NCBI RefSeq assembly: GCF_001654845.1
Contig: NZ_LXES01000018.1
Span: 1-64,000, forward strand
Length of the DNA stretch: 64,000 nt
From: Enterobacter soli ATCC BAA-2102
GTDB lineage: Bacteria > Pseudomonadota > Gammaproteobacteria > Enterobacterales > Enterobacteriaceae
Reading direction: 5' to 3'
Shown: in pieces, positions 22,839 to 35,590 of the stretch
How positions within the stretch are numbered: the stretch's first letter is position 1
How the letters are laid out: each line of letters starts with the position of its first letter
Program-made: the position numbers and the translations under genes
Notes under the pieces: model-generated
Told to the model about the DNA's origin: nothing
Databases searched by the model: none
What the model saw: only the letters and a program-made list of their open reading frames with translations

Positions 22839-24500
22839 ATGAGTGATATCGCGTTAACTGTTAGCGTGTTGGCCCTGGTCGCGGTAGTTGGCCTGTGGAT
22901 TGGCAATATTAAAATCCGTGGCGTCGGGTTTGGTATTGGCGGGGTGTTGTTCGGCGGAATTTTTGTCGGACATTTTGCTGACCAGCTTGGGCTTGTGCTC
23001 AGCGCTGAGATGCTGCACTTCATCCAGGAATTCGGTCTGATCCTCTTCGTCTATACCATTGGTATCCAGGTCGGGCCGGGCTTTTTCGCTTCTCTTCGTG
23101 TTTCTGGCTTGCGCCTCAATCTGTTTGCTCTCGGCATTGTCGTGATGGGCGGGCTGGTCACCGCCATTCTGCATAAACTCTTTGATATTCCGCTCCCTGT
23201 GGTGCTGGGTATTTTCTCTGGCGCGGTCACCAACACGCCTGCACTGGGTGCCGGGCAGCAAATTCTGCGCGATCTGGGCATCTCGCCAGGCATTGTGGAC
23301 CAGATGGGGATGAGCTATGCCATGGCTTACCCGTTCGGTATTTGCGGCATCCTGCTCTCGATGTGGCTGATGCGCGTGCTGTTTCGCATCAATGTTGAGA
23401 AAGAGGCGCAGGAGCATGAATCCACGCTGACGAACGGCCATGCACTGATCAAAACCATCAATATTCGGGTTGATAACCCCAACCTCGACAAAATGGCGAT
23501 TCAGGACGTACCGATCCTGAACAGCGTCAACATCATCTGCTCACGGCTTAAACGCGACGATATGCTGATGGTGCCATCGCCCGGCACCATTATTCAGATG
23601 GGGGATTTACTGCACCTGGTCGGGCAGCCGGGGGATCTGCATAACGCGCGGCTGGTGATTGGTCAGGAGGTGGATACCTCGCTCTCCACACGCGGAACCG
23701 ACATGCGCGTTGAGCGTGTTGTGGTCACCAACGAGCAGGTTCTGGGTAAGAAAATCCGCGATTTGCAGGTAAAAGAGCGTTATGACGTGGTGATCTCGCG
23801 GCTTAACCGTGCAGGGGTCGAACTGGTTGCCAGCCCGGAAGCCAGCCTGCAATTTGGCGATATCCTCAATCTGGTTGGCCGGCCCTCGTCTATTGATGCC
23901 GTGGCGGACATGGTCGGCAACGCGCAGCAAAAATTGCAGCAGGTGCAGATGCTGCCGGTGTTTATCGGTATCGGCCTGGGCGTGCTGCTCGGCTCCATTC
24001 CGCTGTATGTACCGGGCTTCCCGGTGGCGCTCAAACTGGGGCTGGCGGGTGGCCCGCTGATTATGGCGCTGATCCTCGGGCGTATCGGCTGTATCGGTAA
24101 GCTGTACTGGTTTATGCCACCGAGCGCCAACCTGGCGCTGCGTGAGCTGGGAATTGTGCTATTTCTGGCGGTTGTCGGCCTGAAGTCCGGCGGTGATTTT
24201 GTAGATACCCTGGTCAGGGGCGAAGGGATGAGCTGGGTAGGCTACGGGATATTTATTACCGCGATCCCGCTGCTGACGATGGGCATTCTGGCGCGGATGT
24301 TCGCCAAAATGAACTATCTGACACTCTGCGGGATGCTCGCGGGCTCCATGACCGACCCGCCCGCGCTCGCCTTTGCCAATAACCTGCACGCCACCAGCGG
24401 TGCGGCAGCGCTCTCTTATGCCACGGTCTATCCGCTGGTGATGTTCCTGCGCATCATTACGCCACAGCTACTGGCGGTGGTTTTCTGGGGGATGAGCTAG
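22839..24500 (+). CDS. yidE: Aspartate:alanine exchanger-family transporter YidE
   Basis: 553 residues from ATG at 22839, same length as E. coli YidE. AAEx-type membrane protein: two blocks of five to six helices (about 1-190 and 370-550) flanking two cytoplasmic RCK-C domains (about 205-355, e.g. [13 protein letters not shown] and [13 protein letters not shown]). Conserved [17 protein letters not shown] and the parallel [14 protein letters not shown]. Substrate unknown. Its last 33 bp overlap the convergent yidP. Confidence 0.95.
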   Translation: MSDIALTVSVLALVAVVGLWIGNIKIRGVGFGIGGVLFGGIFVGHFADQLGLVLSAEMLHFIQEFGLILFVYTIGIQVGPGFFASLRVSGLRLNLFALGIVVMGGLVTAILHKLFDIPLPVVLGIFSGAVTNTPALGAGQQILRDLGISPGIVDQMGMSYAMAYPFGICGILLSMWLMRVLFRINVEKEAQEHESTLTNGHALIKTINIRVDNPNLDKMAIQDVPILNSVNIICSRLKRDDMLMVPSPGTIIQMGDLLHLVGQPGDLHNARLVIGQEVDTSLSTRGTDMRVERVVVTNEQVLGKKIRDLQVKERYDVVISRLNRAGVELVASPEASLQFGDILNLVGRPSSIDAVADMVGNAQQKLQQVQMLPVFIGIGLGVLLGSIPLYVPGFPVALKLGLAGGPLIMALILGRIGCIGKLYWFMPPSANLALRELGIVLFLAVVGLKSGGDFVDTLVRGEGMSWVGYGIFITAIPLLTMGILARMFAKMNYLTLCGMLAGSMTDPPALAFANNLHATSGAAALSYATVYPLVMFLRIITPQLLAVVFWGMS

Positions 24501-25214
24501 TAGCTCTTCCGGGTGGATGCGCCGTAAATGGTAGTCCACCTGGTAATCGCTGGTATTACGGAACATCACGGAATAATTGAGGAACTCGCCGCTGTCGCTG
24601 TAAGAGAGAGAGGTAATACGCAGCAGCGGCGTTTGTTCCGGCAGGTTCAGGTACTGCGCCAGCTGTTTGTCTGCCAGAACGGGTGTCAGGCTCTCATAGT
24701 TCCCGCTGATGGTTATCCCACACTCTTTTTCGATGTAATCAAACTTCGACCCTTCAAGATGCGCCAGCGACAGGTTGCGAAACAGCTTCACCGGCATAAA
24801 GCTGTCTTCCAGCATCAGCGGTTTACCTTCTACATAGCGCACCCGGCGCGAAAAGTAGATCCGCTCATCAATTTGAATACGTAACTGGCTGGCAATGGCA
24901 GGCGGTGCGGGCATCACTTCGAACTGTAACACCTTGCTTTGCACCTCTTTTCCTTGCTGACGAAGCACTTCCACCAGCCCGGTCAGGTTCGTGGTCTCAT
25001 GGTGGACGTCTTTACGCGCCACAAAGGTGCCGCTGCCGTGACGGCGTTCAACCAGCCCCCAGCTCACCAGTAAATCGAGCGCTTTACGGATGGTCATTCG
25101 CGCCACGCCAAACTCCAGCGCCAGCGCTTTCTCACCCGGTAATGGGCTACCGACATTGTAATCCGATGAATTCAGCCGTAACCGCAGTCTGTCGGCAATG
25201 GATTTGTAGATCAC
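24468..25214 (-). CDS. yidP: GntR/HutC-family transcriptional regulator YidP
   Basis: 248 residues. N-terminal winged helix (residues 1-70, [26 protein letters not shown]) and C-terminal UTRA ligand-binding domain (about 95-235). Divergent from the alpha-glucoside PTS operon, so it is probably its local regulator, with a phosphosugar as likely effector. Matches E. coli YidP in position beside yidE and glv genes. Overlaps the end of yidE by 33 bp. Confidence 0.9.
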   Translation of the reverse strand: MIYKSIADRLRLRLNSSDYNVGSPLPGEKALALEFGVARMTIRKALDLLVSWGLVERRHGSGTFVARKDVHHETTNLTGLVEVLRQQGKEVQSKVLQFEVMPAPPAIASQLRIQIDERIYFSRRVRYVEGKPLMLEDSFMPVKLFRNLSLAHLEGSKFDYIEKECGITISGNYESLTPVLADKQLAQYLNLPEQTPLLRITSLSYSDSGEFLNYSVMFRNTSDYQVDYHLRRIHPEELLAHPPENHRQ

Positions 25215-25437
25215 CTGTAGACCTCTCTGTGCGTATCAAGGGGGAGAGTTGGGTATGAAGATGTCCATATTTATAACCAAAAGTAGACCTGACTGACCAA
25301 ATTAAAACCATGAATGCGATCACGGAACGCAGCGGCACGTCATGTTTGCTGATCAGTAAATTCTTATGCTCATTTCAGGCCAGTAAAAAACCATAAAGGC
25401 CTCTACCCCCTACAGGTTGTTACATGAGGATTTAAAA
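25215..25437. promoter_or_regulatory. yidP-aglA divergent control region
   Basis: 223 bp between divergent starts. GTAGACCT occurs twice in direct orientation (25218-25225 and near 25281-25288) and a related GTAGAGG is on the other strand near 25398-25406. These are candidate YidP operators, since HutC-subfamily sites often contain a GTN-TAGAC core. Not confirmed by symmetry. Confidence 0.4.
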
Positions 25438-28379
<2,942 letters not shown>

Positions 28380-28387
28380 TCTTCCTG

Positions 28388-28413
28388 ACCGGCATCGTGG
28401 TGGTGCCGGTTTC
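28388..28413 (+). terminator. Terminator of the aglAB operon
   Basis: ACCGGCA / TGCCGGT stem with a nine-base loop followed by a short TTT, 9 bp after the aglB stop. The T-run is short. Confidence 0.65.
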
Positions 28414-28559
28414 CCCCTTAATAAACAAACACCTATATAAACCAGGCATTACTCCTAATTTTATCCATATCTGACTATTTTCGTGCTAAGCATATTTTTT
28501 CACCTGCAGACCGGGCGTATAGTTCGGCTCATTAAGCACATTTTTCATACGGATATGAA

Positions 28560-30485
28560 ATGCCCCACTTTGTCAGTATTGATGCACTCGGGCTTGCCCT
28601 TGACGGGGATAAAACCACCACCGGTGCCCGCTGTATCAGCTCCCTTCCCGCTAATCAGGACACCGGCAGAGGCATGGTTCGCTTGGGCGATAAAACAACG
28701 TGTTGCCCCCTCTGTAAAATTCCCGGCACCATTGTCACCGGCACGCCGGATTTCATTATTGACGGAGTCTGGGCTGCCATTCATGACTCTGAAGTCAAAT
28801 GTGGCTGTCTGGCAGGCAGCAATCGCATTATCGTCCCTTTTTCTGACGTCAGTGCGATAACTCAGGACACTGTACAACCCACGGGGCATTCGTCATTCAG
28901 CAGGCAGACAGAAGCACTGCGAACCTCATTCCCTCCATTCTCTTCTCCGCACATTTCTTCACCGCTTTCACCGCCATCTGAGTCAAATTCCTCCACGCCG
29001 CAAGAGGTGACGCTGACCATCGGCCTGTTTTTTGACGGTACGGGGAATAATGCCGTTAACACGGAGAACATGATTAAAGCCTGTACGGCCAGGCACTTCG
29101 ACTACACCAGCGTGGAAGCTGAGGTCATTATGACCCGGTGTGCACGCGAGGAATTTGGGGTGTCCGGCATCAGCGCAGGCAGCTACATCGGGTATTACAC
29201 CAATGTGCACTGGCTGCACACGTTGTATCAGACCGATCTGTTACCCGACAGCACTGAGGTTCAGGCGTCGCTGTATATCGACGGTATCGGCACGGAAGCG
29301 GGCAAACCCGATAGCCTGATTGGCCAGTCACTGGGAATTGCGGATACGGGCGTGATTGCCAAAACGGATAAAGCGGTAGCGGGTCTGGCCCAGACACTTA
29401 GCCAAGCTATTGAAAGTATTAAAACAGAACTAAACTCTGAGAAATTAATATTGAGGTCCCTGAAGTTCGATATTTTCGGGTTCAGCCGTGGTGCCGCTGC
29501 GGCACGTCATTTCGCCAACCGCGTCCTGGCTCAGGACAGCGCGATTACCGCCGCCATTCGTCAGGGACTGAACGGCGTCGCCTTTCAGGGGCCGCCAGCC
29601 GGAAAGACCCGTTTTATTGGCATATTTGACACCGTTGCGGCCATTGGCAGCCCGGTGAACGGCATGAATCCCCACTCAGCCAGTACCGGAGAGGTGAAAA
29701 TCACGTTGCCTGCCGGTATAGCGGAGAAGGTTTTCCATATCACGGCAGAGAATGAGTGCCGGTTTAACTTTGCCCTGAACAGCGTCCGGCCCGTATGGCC
29801 AGAGCTGGTTTTGCCGGGATCGCATTCTGACATTGGCGGGGGCTATTTGCCGCTGGTGCGGGAAAACTTCTTCCTCACTCGTCCAGTTACGGAGACGGTA
29901 CCTCTCAGCCAGCCGGGGATCCAGACACGCAGCTATCAGCGGCTGGTACAGCAGCTTCCGCAACTGGATACGGTGCCCAGTCTCGCTCCGATTCTGCGGA
30001 CCAGTAACATTCTGGCTGAAACCTGGTATGACGACCGGCTTCCACCGGATCGCTACGGGCAGTTTCAGAAACGCAGTTATTCAGCGCTGACGCTACGCAA
30101 CCGGTTGATTCGTAACGACTGGGCAAAGGTGATACTGCGGGTGATGATCGAGGCGGCTAAAGAGTCTGGGGTGAATTTCAAAGCTATTACAAACAATGAC
30201 GAGGTACTGAATTTTCCTTCTGAGCTTTCAGCTTTTTGCGACAAAGCTCTGCTGATGGGAAAAGCGGTACGTGCTGGCAAAGTGCCGCTTGCTTTTACTC
30301 CGCAGGAAATGAATCTTCTGGCCCGTTCATATATCCACTGCTCTGCTAACTGGAACCCCGTCGTGACAAATGCCCGTGGAGATATTCAGGGCGGCGCAGC
30401 GCTGGCTGAACTGATTAGCTTCGTCAATCGCCCCGATGAAAACTGGCGGCGTACACGCTATAACATGGATGGAAAGACATTTTGA
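28560..30485 (+). CDS. PAAR-Tle1 fusion: T6SS phospholipase effector (DUF2235)
   Basis: 641 residues. Residues about 14-95 resemble a PAAR spike-tip domain (DGDKTTTGARC, VRLGDKTTCCPLC, KCGCLAGSNRI; six cysteines). A Ser/Pro-rich linker (105-148) leads to a DUF2235 hydrolase domain opening with IGLFFDGTGNN (155-164). Likely triad by family pattern: Ser309 in GFSRG, Asp357 in FDTVA, His422 in GSHSDIGGGY. Tle1-family effectors hydrolyse phospholipids of rival cells. The fused PAAR would place it directly on a VgrG tip. Two lipoprotein genes follow, the first overlapping its stop by 4 bp. No vgrG adjacent. Confidence 0.9.
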   Translation: MPHFVSIDALGLALDGDKTTTGARCISSLPANQDTGRGMVRLGDKTTCCPLCKIPGTIVTGTPDFIIDGVWAAIHDSEVKCGCLAGSNRIIVPFSDVSAITQDTVQPTGHSSFSRQTEALRTSFPPFSSPHISSPLSPPSESNSSTPQEVTLTIGLFFDGTGNNAVNTENMIKACTARHFDYTSVEAEVIMTRCAREEFGVSGISAGSYIGYYTNVHWLHTLYQTDLLPDSTEVQASLYIDGIGTEAGKPDSLIGQSLGIADTGVIAKTDKAVAGLAQTLSQAIESIKTELNSEKLILRSLKFDIFGFSRGAAAARHFANRVLAQDSAITAAIRQGLNGVAFQGPPAGKTRFIGIFDTVAAIGSPVNGMNPHSASTGEVKITLPAGIAEKVFHITAENECRFNFALNSVRPVWPELVLPGSHSDIGGGYLPLVRENFFLTRPVTETVPLSQPGIQTRSYQRLVQQLPQLDTVPSLAPILRTSNILAETWYDDRLPPDRYGQFQKRSYSALTLRNRLIRNDWAKVILRVMIEAAKESGVNFKAITNNDEVLNFPSELSAFCDKALLMGKAVRAGKVPLAFTPQEMNLLARSYIHCSANWNPVVTNARGDIQGGAALAELISFVNRPDENWRRTRYNMDGKTF

Positions 30486-31150
30486 AACAACGCGGATTGT
30501 GGCTTTTTTTAATTTTCATCACCCTCACGGGGTGTCAGGCAGTAGTGCCCACGACACCCGAAGAAACCGGCGGAATGCCTTACGGGAAATGGGACTTTGC
30601 TTTCTTCACCCCGAAAGCGCTGTATGCCGAAGTCACGCAGGCGCTGCTTATTGATGAGAAGGGTGTGGTGTATACCTTCCGGACGCTGGATTCTGTGCAG
30701 GACAGTGCCATTACAGTGGGAGCATGGAATAACGAGGTTCGTCGACACGCGCAGTTTAACCAGGCGCGCCATCCTCCCGCGATGATGCTGTTCTGCTGGG
30801 ATTCGGTCATCGACAAAAAGACCTATGAGACCCGGATAGTTTTTCCGGCCTCGCTGAAGTCCAGAATGCTGACGCCTACCGGCCAGGACTCATACGGCAC
30901 CACGTGGTATGACACGCTGCTGATTGGTCTGGCCCCGGAAGGCAGGGTGCGTATCTGGCTGCAGAACAGCGGGATTGGCGATAACCTGCCGGTAGAGCCA
31001 CAGCGGCTCACCACGCTGTCCGGTGAAAAACTGGATGCCTGCAAATATGTTCCACCCAGAATTAATTTCAATTATGCCGTGCCTGATGGGTACGATCAGG
31101 AGACAAGAGAGTTCATCAAAGGCAAAACCTACCCGTATGGACAGTGGTAA
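30482..31150 (+). CDS. DUF2931-type lipoprotein, probable Tle1 immunity protein (copy 1)
   Basis: 222 residues from TTG at 30482, overlapping the effector stop as TTGA, which implies coupled translation. Lipoprotein signal with lipobox LTGC (Cys 18). Mature part starts PEETGGMPYGKWDFAFFTPKA, the look of DUF2931 proteins. Known lipase effectors of T6SS are neutralised by periplasmic lipoproteins encoded next door, so immunity is inferred from placement and export. Nearly identical to the next gene except for the signal peptide and a few short segments. Confidence 0.8.
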   Translation: MKQRGLWLFLIFITLTGCQAVVPTTPEETGGMPYGKWDFAFFTPKALYAEVTQALLIDEKGVVYTFRTLDSVQDSAITVGAWNNEVRRHAQFNQARHPPAMMLFCWDSVIDKKTYETRIVFPASLKSRMLTPTGQDSYGTTWYDTLLIGLAPEGRVRIWLQNSGIGDNLPVEPQRLTTLSGEKLDACKYVPPRINFNYAVPDGYDQETREFIKGKTYPYGQW

Positions 31151-31159
31151 GGAAAAACA

Positions 31160-31834
31160 ATGAAAAGGAGATTCGCCACAGTACTGGCAGGCCTCTTTCT
31201 GCTGTCCGGCTGCCACACAGGAGAGCCTGCAACCCCCGAAGAAACCGGCGGGATGCCTTACGGGAAATGGGACTTTGCTTTCTTCACCCCGAAAGCGCTG
31301 TATGCCGAAGTCACGCAGGCGCTGATTATTGATGAGAAGGGCGTGGTGTATACCTTCCGGACGCTGGATTCTGTGCAGGACAGTGCCGTTACAGTGGGAG
31401 CATGGAGTAACCGGGTGCGACGGAACGCCCAGTTTAATCAGGCGCGTCACCCACCCGTGATGATGCTGTTCTGCTGGGATTCGGTCATCGACAAAAAGAC
31501 CTATGAGACCCGGATAGTTTTTCCGGCCTCGCTCAGGACCAGAATGCTGATCCCTACCGGAAAGACTACAGCTGGCGCTACCGCCTGGTACAACACGCTG
31601 CTGATTGGTCTGGCCCCGGAAGGCAGGGTGCGTATCTGGCTGCAAAACAGCCGTGGTGGGAATGATAACTTGCCGGTAGAGCCACAGCGGCTCACAACGC
31701 TGTCCGGTGAAAAACTGGATGCCTGCAAATATGTTCCACCCAGAATTAATTTCAATTATGCCGTGCCTGACGGGTACGATCAGGAGACAAGAGAGTTCAT
31801 CAAAGGCAAAACCTACCCGTATGGAGAGTGGTAA
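31160..31834 (+). CDS. DUF2931-type lipoprotein, probable Tle1 immunity protein (copy 2)
   Basis: 224 residues, 9 bp after copy 1. Lipobox LSGC (Cys 19), then the same PEETGGMPYGKWDFAF opening. Differences from copy 1 cluster in the signal peptide, at GAWSNRVRRNAQ (copy 1 GAWNNEVRRHAQ), and in the loop TGKTTAGATAWYN (copy 1 TGQDSYGTTWYD); the last 50 residues are almost the same. A recent tandem duplication. Either a second immunity specificity or a spare copy. Confidence 0.8.
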   Translation: MKRRFATVLAGLFLLSGCHTGEPATPEETGGMPYGKWDFAFFTPKALYAEVTQALIIDEKGVVYTFRTLDSVQDSAVTVGAWSNRVRRNAQFNQARHPPVMMLFCWDSVIDKKTYETRIVFPASLRTRMLIPTGKTTAGATAWYNTLLIGLAPEGRVRIWLQNSRGGNDNLPVEPQRLTTLSGEKLDACKYVPPRINFNYAVPDGYDQETREFIKGKTYPYGEW

Positions 31835-31846
31835 GGAAACATATAA

Positions 31847-31996
31847 ACGGGTGCTACGTTCTGGGACTCCTGCAAAGATCCCTTCGAAATATTTAACCAG
31901 ATCGTCTCGGCACGCTATGCTGAGCGCAGTAACATTCTGCCCACCGTCTTGCCTGTTGAGCTCGTTAATTACGCCGGCTGTGCGATGTCCGGGTAA
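31847..31996 (+). pseudogene. Possible gene remnant before yidH
   Basis: Between two TAA codons, a 49-codon open stretch reads like real protein (FWDSCKDPFEIFNQIVSARY, then AERSNILPTVLPVELVNYAG) but has no usable start near its beginning. It could be the 3' end of a gene whose front was lost when the lipoprotein module arrived. Family not recognised. It could also be chance. Confidence 0.35.
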
Positions 31997-32026
31997 CAGA
32001 AGAAGTAGAAGTTGTGAGGAGAACTG

Positions 32027-32374
32027 ATGAAAATTTCTCGCCTCGGCGAAGCCCCGGACTACCGCTTCTCGCTGGCCAATGAACGTACATTTTTAGCGTG
32101 GATACGTACTGCACTGGGCTTTCTCGCAGCGGGTGTCGGTCTTGACCAACTGGCCCCGGATTTTGCGACCCCGTTGATCCGCGAAGTGTTGGCCCTGCTG
32201 CTGTGCCTGTTTGCGGGCGTGCTGGCGATTTACGGCTACCTGCGCTGGTTACGTAACGAAAAGGCGATGCGCCTGAAGCAGGATCTGCCCTACACGCGCG
32301 GGTTATTGATTATCAGCGCGATACTGTTGACGGTGGCAGGTGTGGTGATGGTGCTGGTGTTCTATGGCGGATAG
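32027..32374 (+). CDS. yidH: DUF202 inner-membrane protein YidH
   Basis: 115 residues, the E. coli length and nearly its sequence: MKISRLGEAPDYRFSLANER then FLAWIRTALGFLAAGVGLDQ. Three membrane helices (about 30-48, 55-75, 90-112). GAGGAG ribosome site. Function unknown. Overlaps yidG by 11 bp. Confidence 0.95.
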   Translation: MKISRLGEAPDYRFSLANERTFLAWIRTALGFLAAGVGLDQLAPDFATPLIREVLALLLCLFAGVLAIYGYLRWLRNEKAMRLKQDLPYTRGLLIISAILLTVAGVVMVLVFYGG

Positions 32375-32711
32375 CCGCAAAGCGCGCCGCGAAGCCGATC
32401 CCGGCTTGCAGCCGGAACGAACCTCGCTGGCCTGGCTACGTACGCTACTGGGATATGGCGCGCTGATCGCGCTGGCGATTAAACACAACTGGCATCGCAC
32501 AGGCGTGCCGTTCTGGGTTTCTCTTGTTGTGCTGGCATTGGTGGCGATCATTTTGTGGCGTTATACCCGCAGCCGTAACCTGATGGATGTTGCTCAGGAC
32601 GACTTTGTACAACCAAAAGCGGTGCGGGATAAGTTTTTGATCGCGCTGGCCGTGTTGTCACTGGCGTTGCTGTTTGCTGTGACCCATATTCAGCAGATCC
32701 TGAATCTGTAA
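32364..32711 (+). CDS. yidG: DUF202 inner-membrane protein YidG
   Basis: 115 residues. LQPERTSLAWLRTLLGYGAL mirrors the YidH motif, so the two are paralogous; three helices. E. coli YidG is slightly longer at the C-terminus. Translation is likely coupled to yidH through the overlap. Confidence 0.93.
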   Translation: MADSRKARREADPGLQPERTSLAWLRTLLGYGALIALAIKHNWHRTGVPFWVSLVVLALVAIILWRYTRSRNLMDVAQDDFVQPKAVRDKFLIALAVLSLALLFAVTHIQQILNL

Positions 32712-32720
32712 AAAAAATCG

Positions 32721-32744
32721 ATCCCTCTCCCACAGGAGAGGGAT
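32721..32744 (-). terminator. CCCTCTCC hairpin, terminator between yidG and dsdA
   Basis: ATCCCTCTCC / GGAGAGGGAT around CACA. Read on the minus strand (from dsdA) it is followed after CG by a run of T, so it can serve as the dsdA terminator. It belongs to the same sequence family as the hairpins after gyrB, ibpB and phnV. Confidence 0.7.
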
Positions 32745-32756
32745 ACACAAAACCCC

Positions 32757-34037
32757 TTAACGGCCCTTCGCCAGATACTTCGCCATTTCGTCTTCTGGCA
32801 CCATACCGCCGCCGGTCGCCCACACCAGGTGGGTGGCGTTGGCCTGCACGCGCACCGGCCCGGCCATACCCGCCAGCGCTGAGGGCTCCAGGCGAATGCC
32901 TTCTTCCTGCGCCAGCCAGCCGAGCATGTCATACATGCTCTGATCGCTTAAGGTGTAGAAGCCATCGAGCAAGCGCTCCATCGCCCGGCCCACGAAACCA
33001 GACGCACGACCGACCGCCAGACCATCAGCTGCCGTCACGTTGTCGATCCCCAGATCCTGCACCGCAATCTCGTCGTGCAGGCCGGTGTAAACCCCCAGCA
33101 GCATACAAGGGGAGTGAGTTGGCTCGGCAAAGAAGCAGTGAACGTTGTCGCCGAAGGCCAGCTTCAGACCAAACGCCACACCGCCAGGGCCACCGCCCAC
33201 GCCACACGGCAGGTAAACGTACAGCGGGTGCTGCGCATCCACCACACGGCCCTGTGCGGCAAACTGTGCTTTCAGACGTTCGCCCGCCACCGCGTAGCCC
33301 AGAAACAGCGTGCGGGAGTTTTCATCATCGATGAAGAAGCAGTTCGGATCGCTCTCCGCTGCTTTGCGCCCTTGTTCCACCGCCACGCCGTAATCCTGCT
33401 CGTATTCGACGACAATCACGCCGTGGCTGCGCAGTTTGGCTTTCTTCCATTCACGGGCATCGGCAGACATATGCACTGTGACCTTAAAACCGATCCGCGC
33501 ACTCATGATCCCGATGGACATCCCCAGGTTGCCGGTTGACCCTACCGCAATACTGTACTGACTGAAGAAGTCCTTAAAGCGTGGCTCCAGCAGGATACTG
33601 TAATCGTCATCAACACTGAGCAGGCCCGCCGCCAGCGCCAGTTTTTCCGCGTGAGTAAGTACTTCATAGATACCGCCGCGCGCTTTAATGGAACCGGAAA
33701 TCGGCAGGTGGCTGTCTTTTTTCAACAACAGCGTGCCGGGGATCGTCGTGCCGAACTCTTTCTCCAGCCGCTTGTGCATGGCCGGAATGGCCACCAGTTC
33801 AGATTCAATAATCCCGTGGGTGGCGGCCGTTTCCGGGAATGCTTTCGCCAGATACGGCGCAAAGCGGTTTAGCCGTGCATGGGCATCGTCCACGTCGGCT
33901 TTGGTCAGCCCGACATACGGCAACCCTTCTTCAAGCGAGGTGGTACGCGGGTTAAACCAGGTGGTTTCTTTCAGGGCAATCAGATCCTCAACCAGAGGGA
34001 ACTGTGCGGTTAGCGTGGTGATAGTTGCGTTTTCCAT
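32757..34037 (-). CDS. dsdA: D-serine ammonia-lyase (dehydratase)
   Basis: 426 residues. PLP enzyme converting D-serine to pyruvate and ammonia. PLP lysine in [13 protein letters not shown]; phosphate-binding glycine loop [10 protein letters not shown]; Asn in AVGSTGNLG. From memory the E. coli enzyme is 442 residues; here about 16 residues are missing between GMAGPVRV and [12 protein letters not shown] near the C-terminus, while the frame stays open. The deletion lies in a region away from the PLP lysine. Follows dsdX by 17 bp on the same strand. Confidence 0.96.
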   Translation of the reverse strand: MENATITTLTAQFPLVEDLIALKETTWFNPRTTSLEEGLPYVGLTKADVDDAHARLNRFAPYLAKAFPETAATHGIIESELVAIPAMHKRLEKEFGTTIPGTLLLKKDSHLPISGSIKARGGIYEVLTHAEKLALAAGLLSVDDDYSILLEPRFKDFFSQYSIAVGSTGNLGMSIGIMSARIGFKVTVHMSADAREWKKAKLRSHGVIVVEYEQDYGVAVEQGRKAAESDPNCFFIDDENSRTLFLGYAVAGERLKAQFAAQGRVVDAQHPLYVYLPCGVGGGPGGVAFGLKLAFGDNVHCFFAEPTHSPCMLLGVYTGLHDEIAVQDLGIDNVTAADGLAVGRASGFVGRAMERLLDGFYTLSDQSMYDMLGWLAQEEGIRLEPSALAGMAGPVRVQANATHLVWATGGGMVPEDEMAKYLAKGR

Positions 34038-34054
34038 AATAAATCTCTTCGCGC

Positions 34055-35392
34055 TCAGATAATGAAAGAAAGCAGGAATGTGCCGCCAAGTGCAAGCACC
34101 GAGGCGATAAAGGTCGCCGTCGTATAGTATTTGAACGTCTCATTCAGGGTCGCGCCGCAGTATTGCTTCACAAGCCAGAAGAGGGAATCGGTTACAATCG
34201 TGCAGCCAATGGCGCCAGAACCGATGGCAATGGTAATGATTTCCGGGCTGACGTTCGGATACAGCGGCAGCATCGGGGCCACGATGGCGGTTGCGCCCAT
34301 CATCGCGACGGTGGCTGAACCTACCGCAGCGTGCAGAACTAATGCCACCAGCCAGGCCAGCAGGATCGGATGCATATGCAGATTCGACAGGATCTGCGCC
34401 AGCGTATCGGCCAGCCCGCTGGTTTTGAGGATAGCGTTAAACGCCCCGCCCGCACCGATGATCAGCAGAATGTTGGCGATAGAGCCAAAGCCGTGTTCAG
34501 TATGGGTGAGCATAGTGCCCATCCCCATATGCTGGCGCAGCCCCAGCAGGTAGTAGGCAACAAACACGGCGATAAACATCGCGGTGATCGGGTTGCCAAT
34601 AAATTCCAGTACCGTGTACAGCGAGCCTGTTTTCGCCATGTTCAGCTCGGCGATGGTTTTCACCAGCATCAGGCCGATGGGCAGCAGCACCGTGAACAGT
34701 GTTGCGCCAAGTGACGGAAGGGTGTGTTCTTCCCGAACTTTCAGGTCAGAGAACTCTGCCGGAACGGGTTTGAAGGGCAGGCGATTACCGAGCAGTTTCA
34801 GGAACAGCGGGCCGCCTACCAGCGAGGCCATCAGGCCAACCAGTAAGCCGTAGACGATAACTGTCCCTACATCGGCGCCCAGTTTGTTGGTGACGAACAG
34901 CGCCGCCGGGTGTGGAGGTACTACGCAATGTACGGCCATCAGCGCAGTGCAGAGTGGGATCGCCAGCTTCAGTAACGAGGTCTGGGTTTTTTTGGCAATC
35001 GAGAAAGCCAGCGGGATCAGTAATACCACACCCACTTCCACAAACAGCGTGATGCCGCAAATCATCCCCACCAGCACCATAATCACATCGGCGGATAACC
35101 AGCGGCAGCGCTGAAGCGTGATGCCGATACGCTCCGCCGCGCCGGACACTTCCATCATCTTGCCGAGGATTGTCCCCAGGCCAATCACCGCAGCCAGGAA
35201 GCCCAGCGTGCCGCCAATCCCGCTCTCAATGGCATTTACCATATCCAGCGGGCCCATCCCCATCATGGCGCCGACGAAAAAGCTCGCCAGCAGCAGTGCC
35301 AGGAACGGGTGAAACTTCAGTTTTACGATGGTTAATACAATCAACACGATGCTGATGAGCAGCGTCGCCACAACCCAGACCTGAGATCCCAT
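34055..35392 (-). CDS. dsdX: D-serine permease DsdX
   Basis: 445 residues, the E. coli length. GntP-family H+ symporter with about 12-14 helices; conserved [20 protein letters not shown] and [19 protein letters not shown]. Imports D-serine for DsdA. First gene of dsdXA, divergent from dsdC. Confidence 0.95.
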   Translation of the reverse strand: MGSQVWVVATLLISIVLIVLTIVKLKFHPFLALLLASFFVGAMMGMGPLDMVNAIESGIGGTLGFLAAVIGLGTILGKMMEVSGAAERIGITLQRCRWLSADVIMVLVGMICGITLFVEVGVVLLIPLAFSIAKKTQTSLLKLAIPLCTALMAVHCVVPPHPAALFVTNKLGADVGTVIVYGLLVGLMASLVGGPLFLKLLGNRLPFKPVPAEFSDLKVREEHTLPSLGATLFTVLLPIGLMLVKTIAELNMAKTGSLYTVLEFIGNPITAMFIAVFVAYYLLGLRQHMGMGTMLTHTEHGFGSIANILLIIGAGGAFNAILKTSGLADTLAQILSNLHMHPILLAWLVALVLHAAVGSATVAMMGATAIVAPMLPLYPNVSPEIITIAIGSGAIGCTIVTDSLFWLVKQYCGATLNETFKYYTTATFIASVLALGGTFLLSFII

Positions 35393-35590
35393 ATCTCACC
35401 TCACCCTTAAGTAATCTGCGGGTATTGGACGAAAAAACGGCATGGGCTGACAAACGATATAAATTGCCTTTCAGGTGAGCCAGATTGAATCAAGTGAGTG
35501 ACTAATCTCTAAAAAGCGCACTTATTTTGTGTTTGGTTCACATAAATTCATCTCTGAAAGGTATTCTGGGCAGGTAAAAAGAGAGTGAGA

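Noticed and set aside
30890..31645. 251-codon frame antisense across both DUF2931 lipoproteins
   Set aside because: Its two halves repeat because the sense genes are duplicated; it is a shadow.
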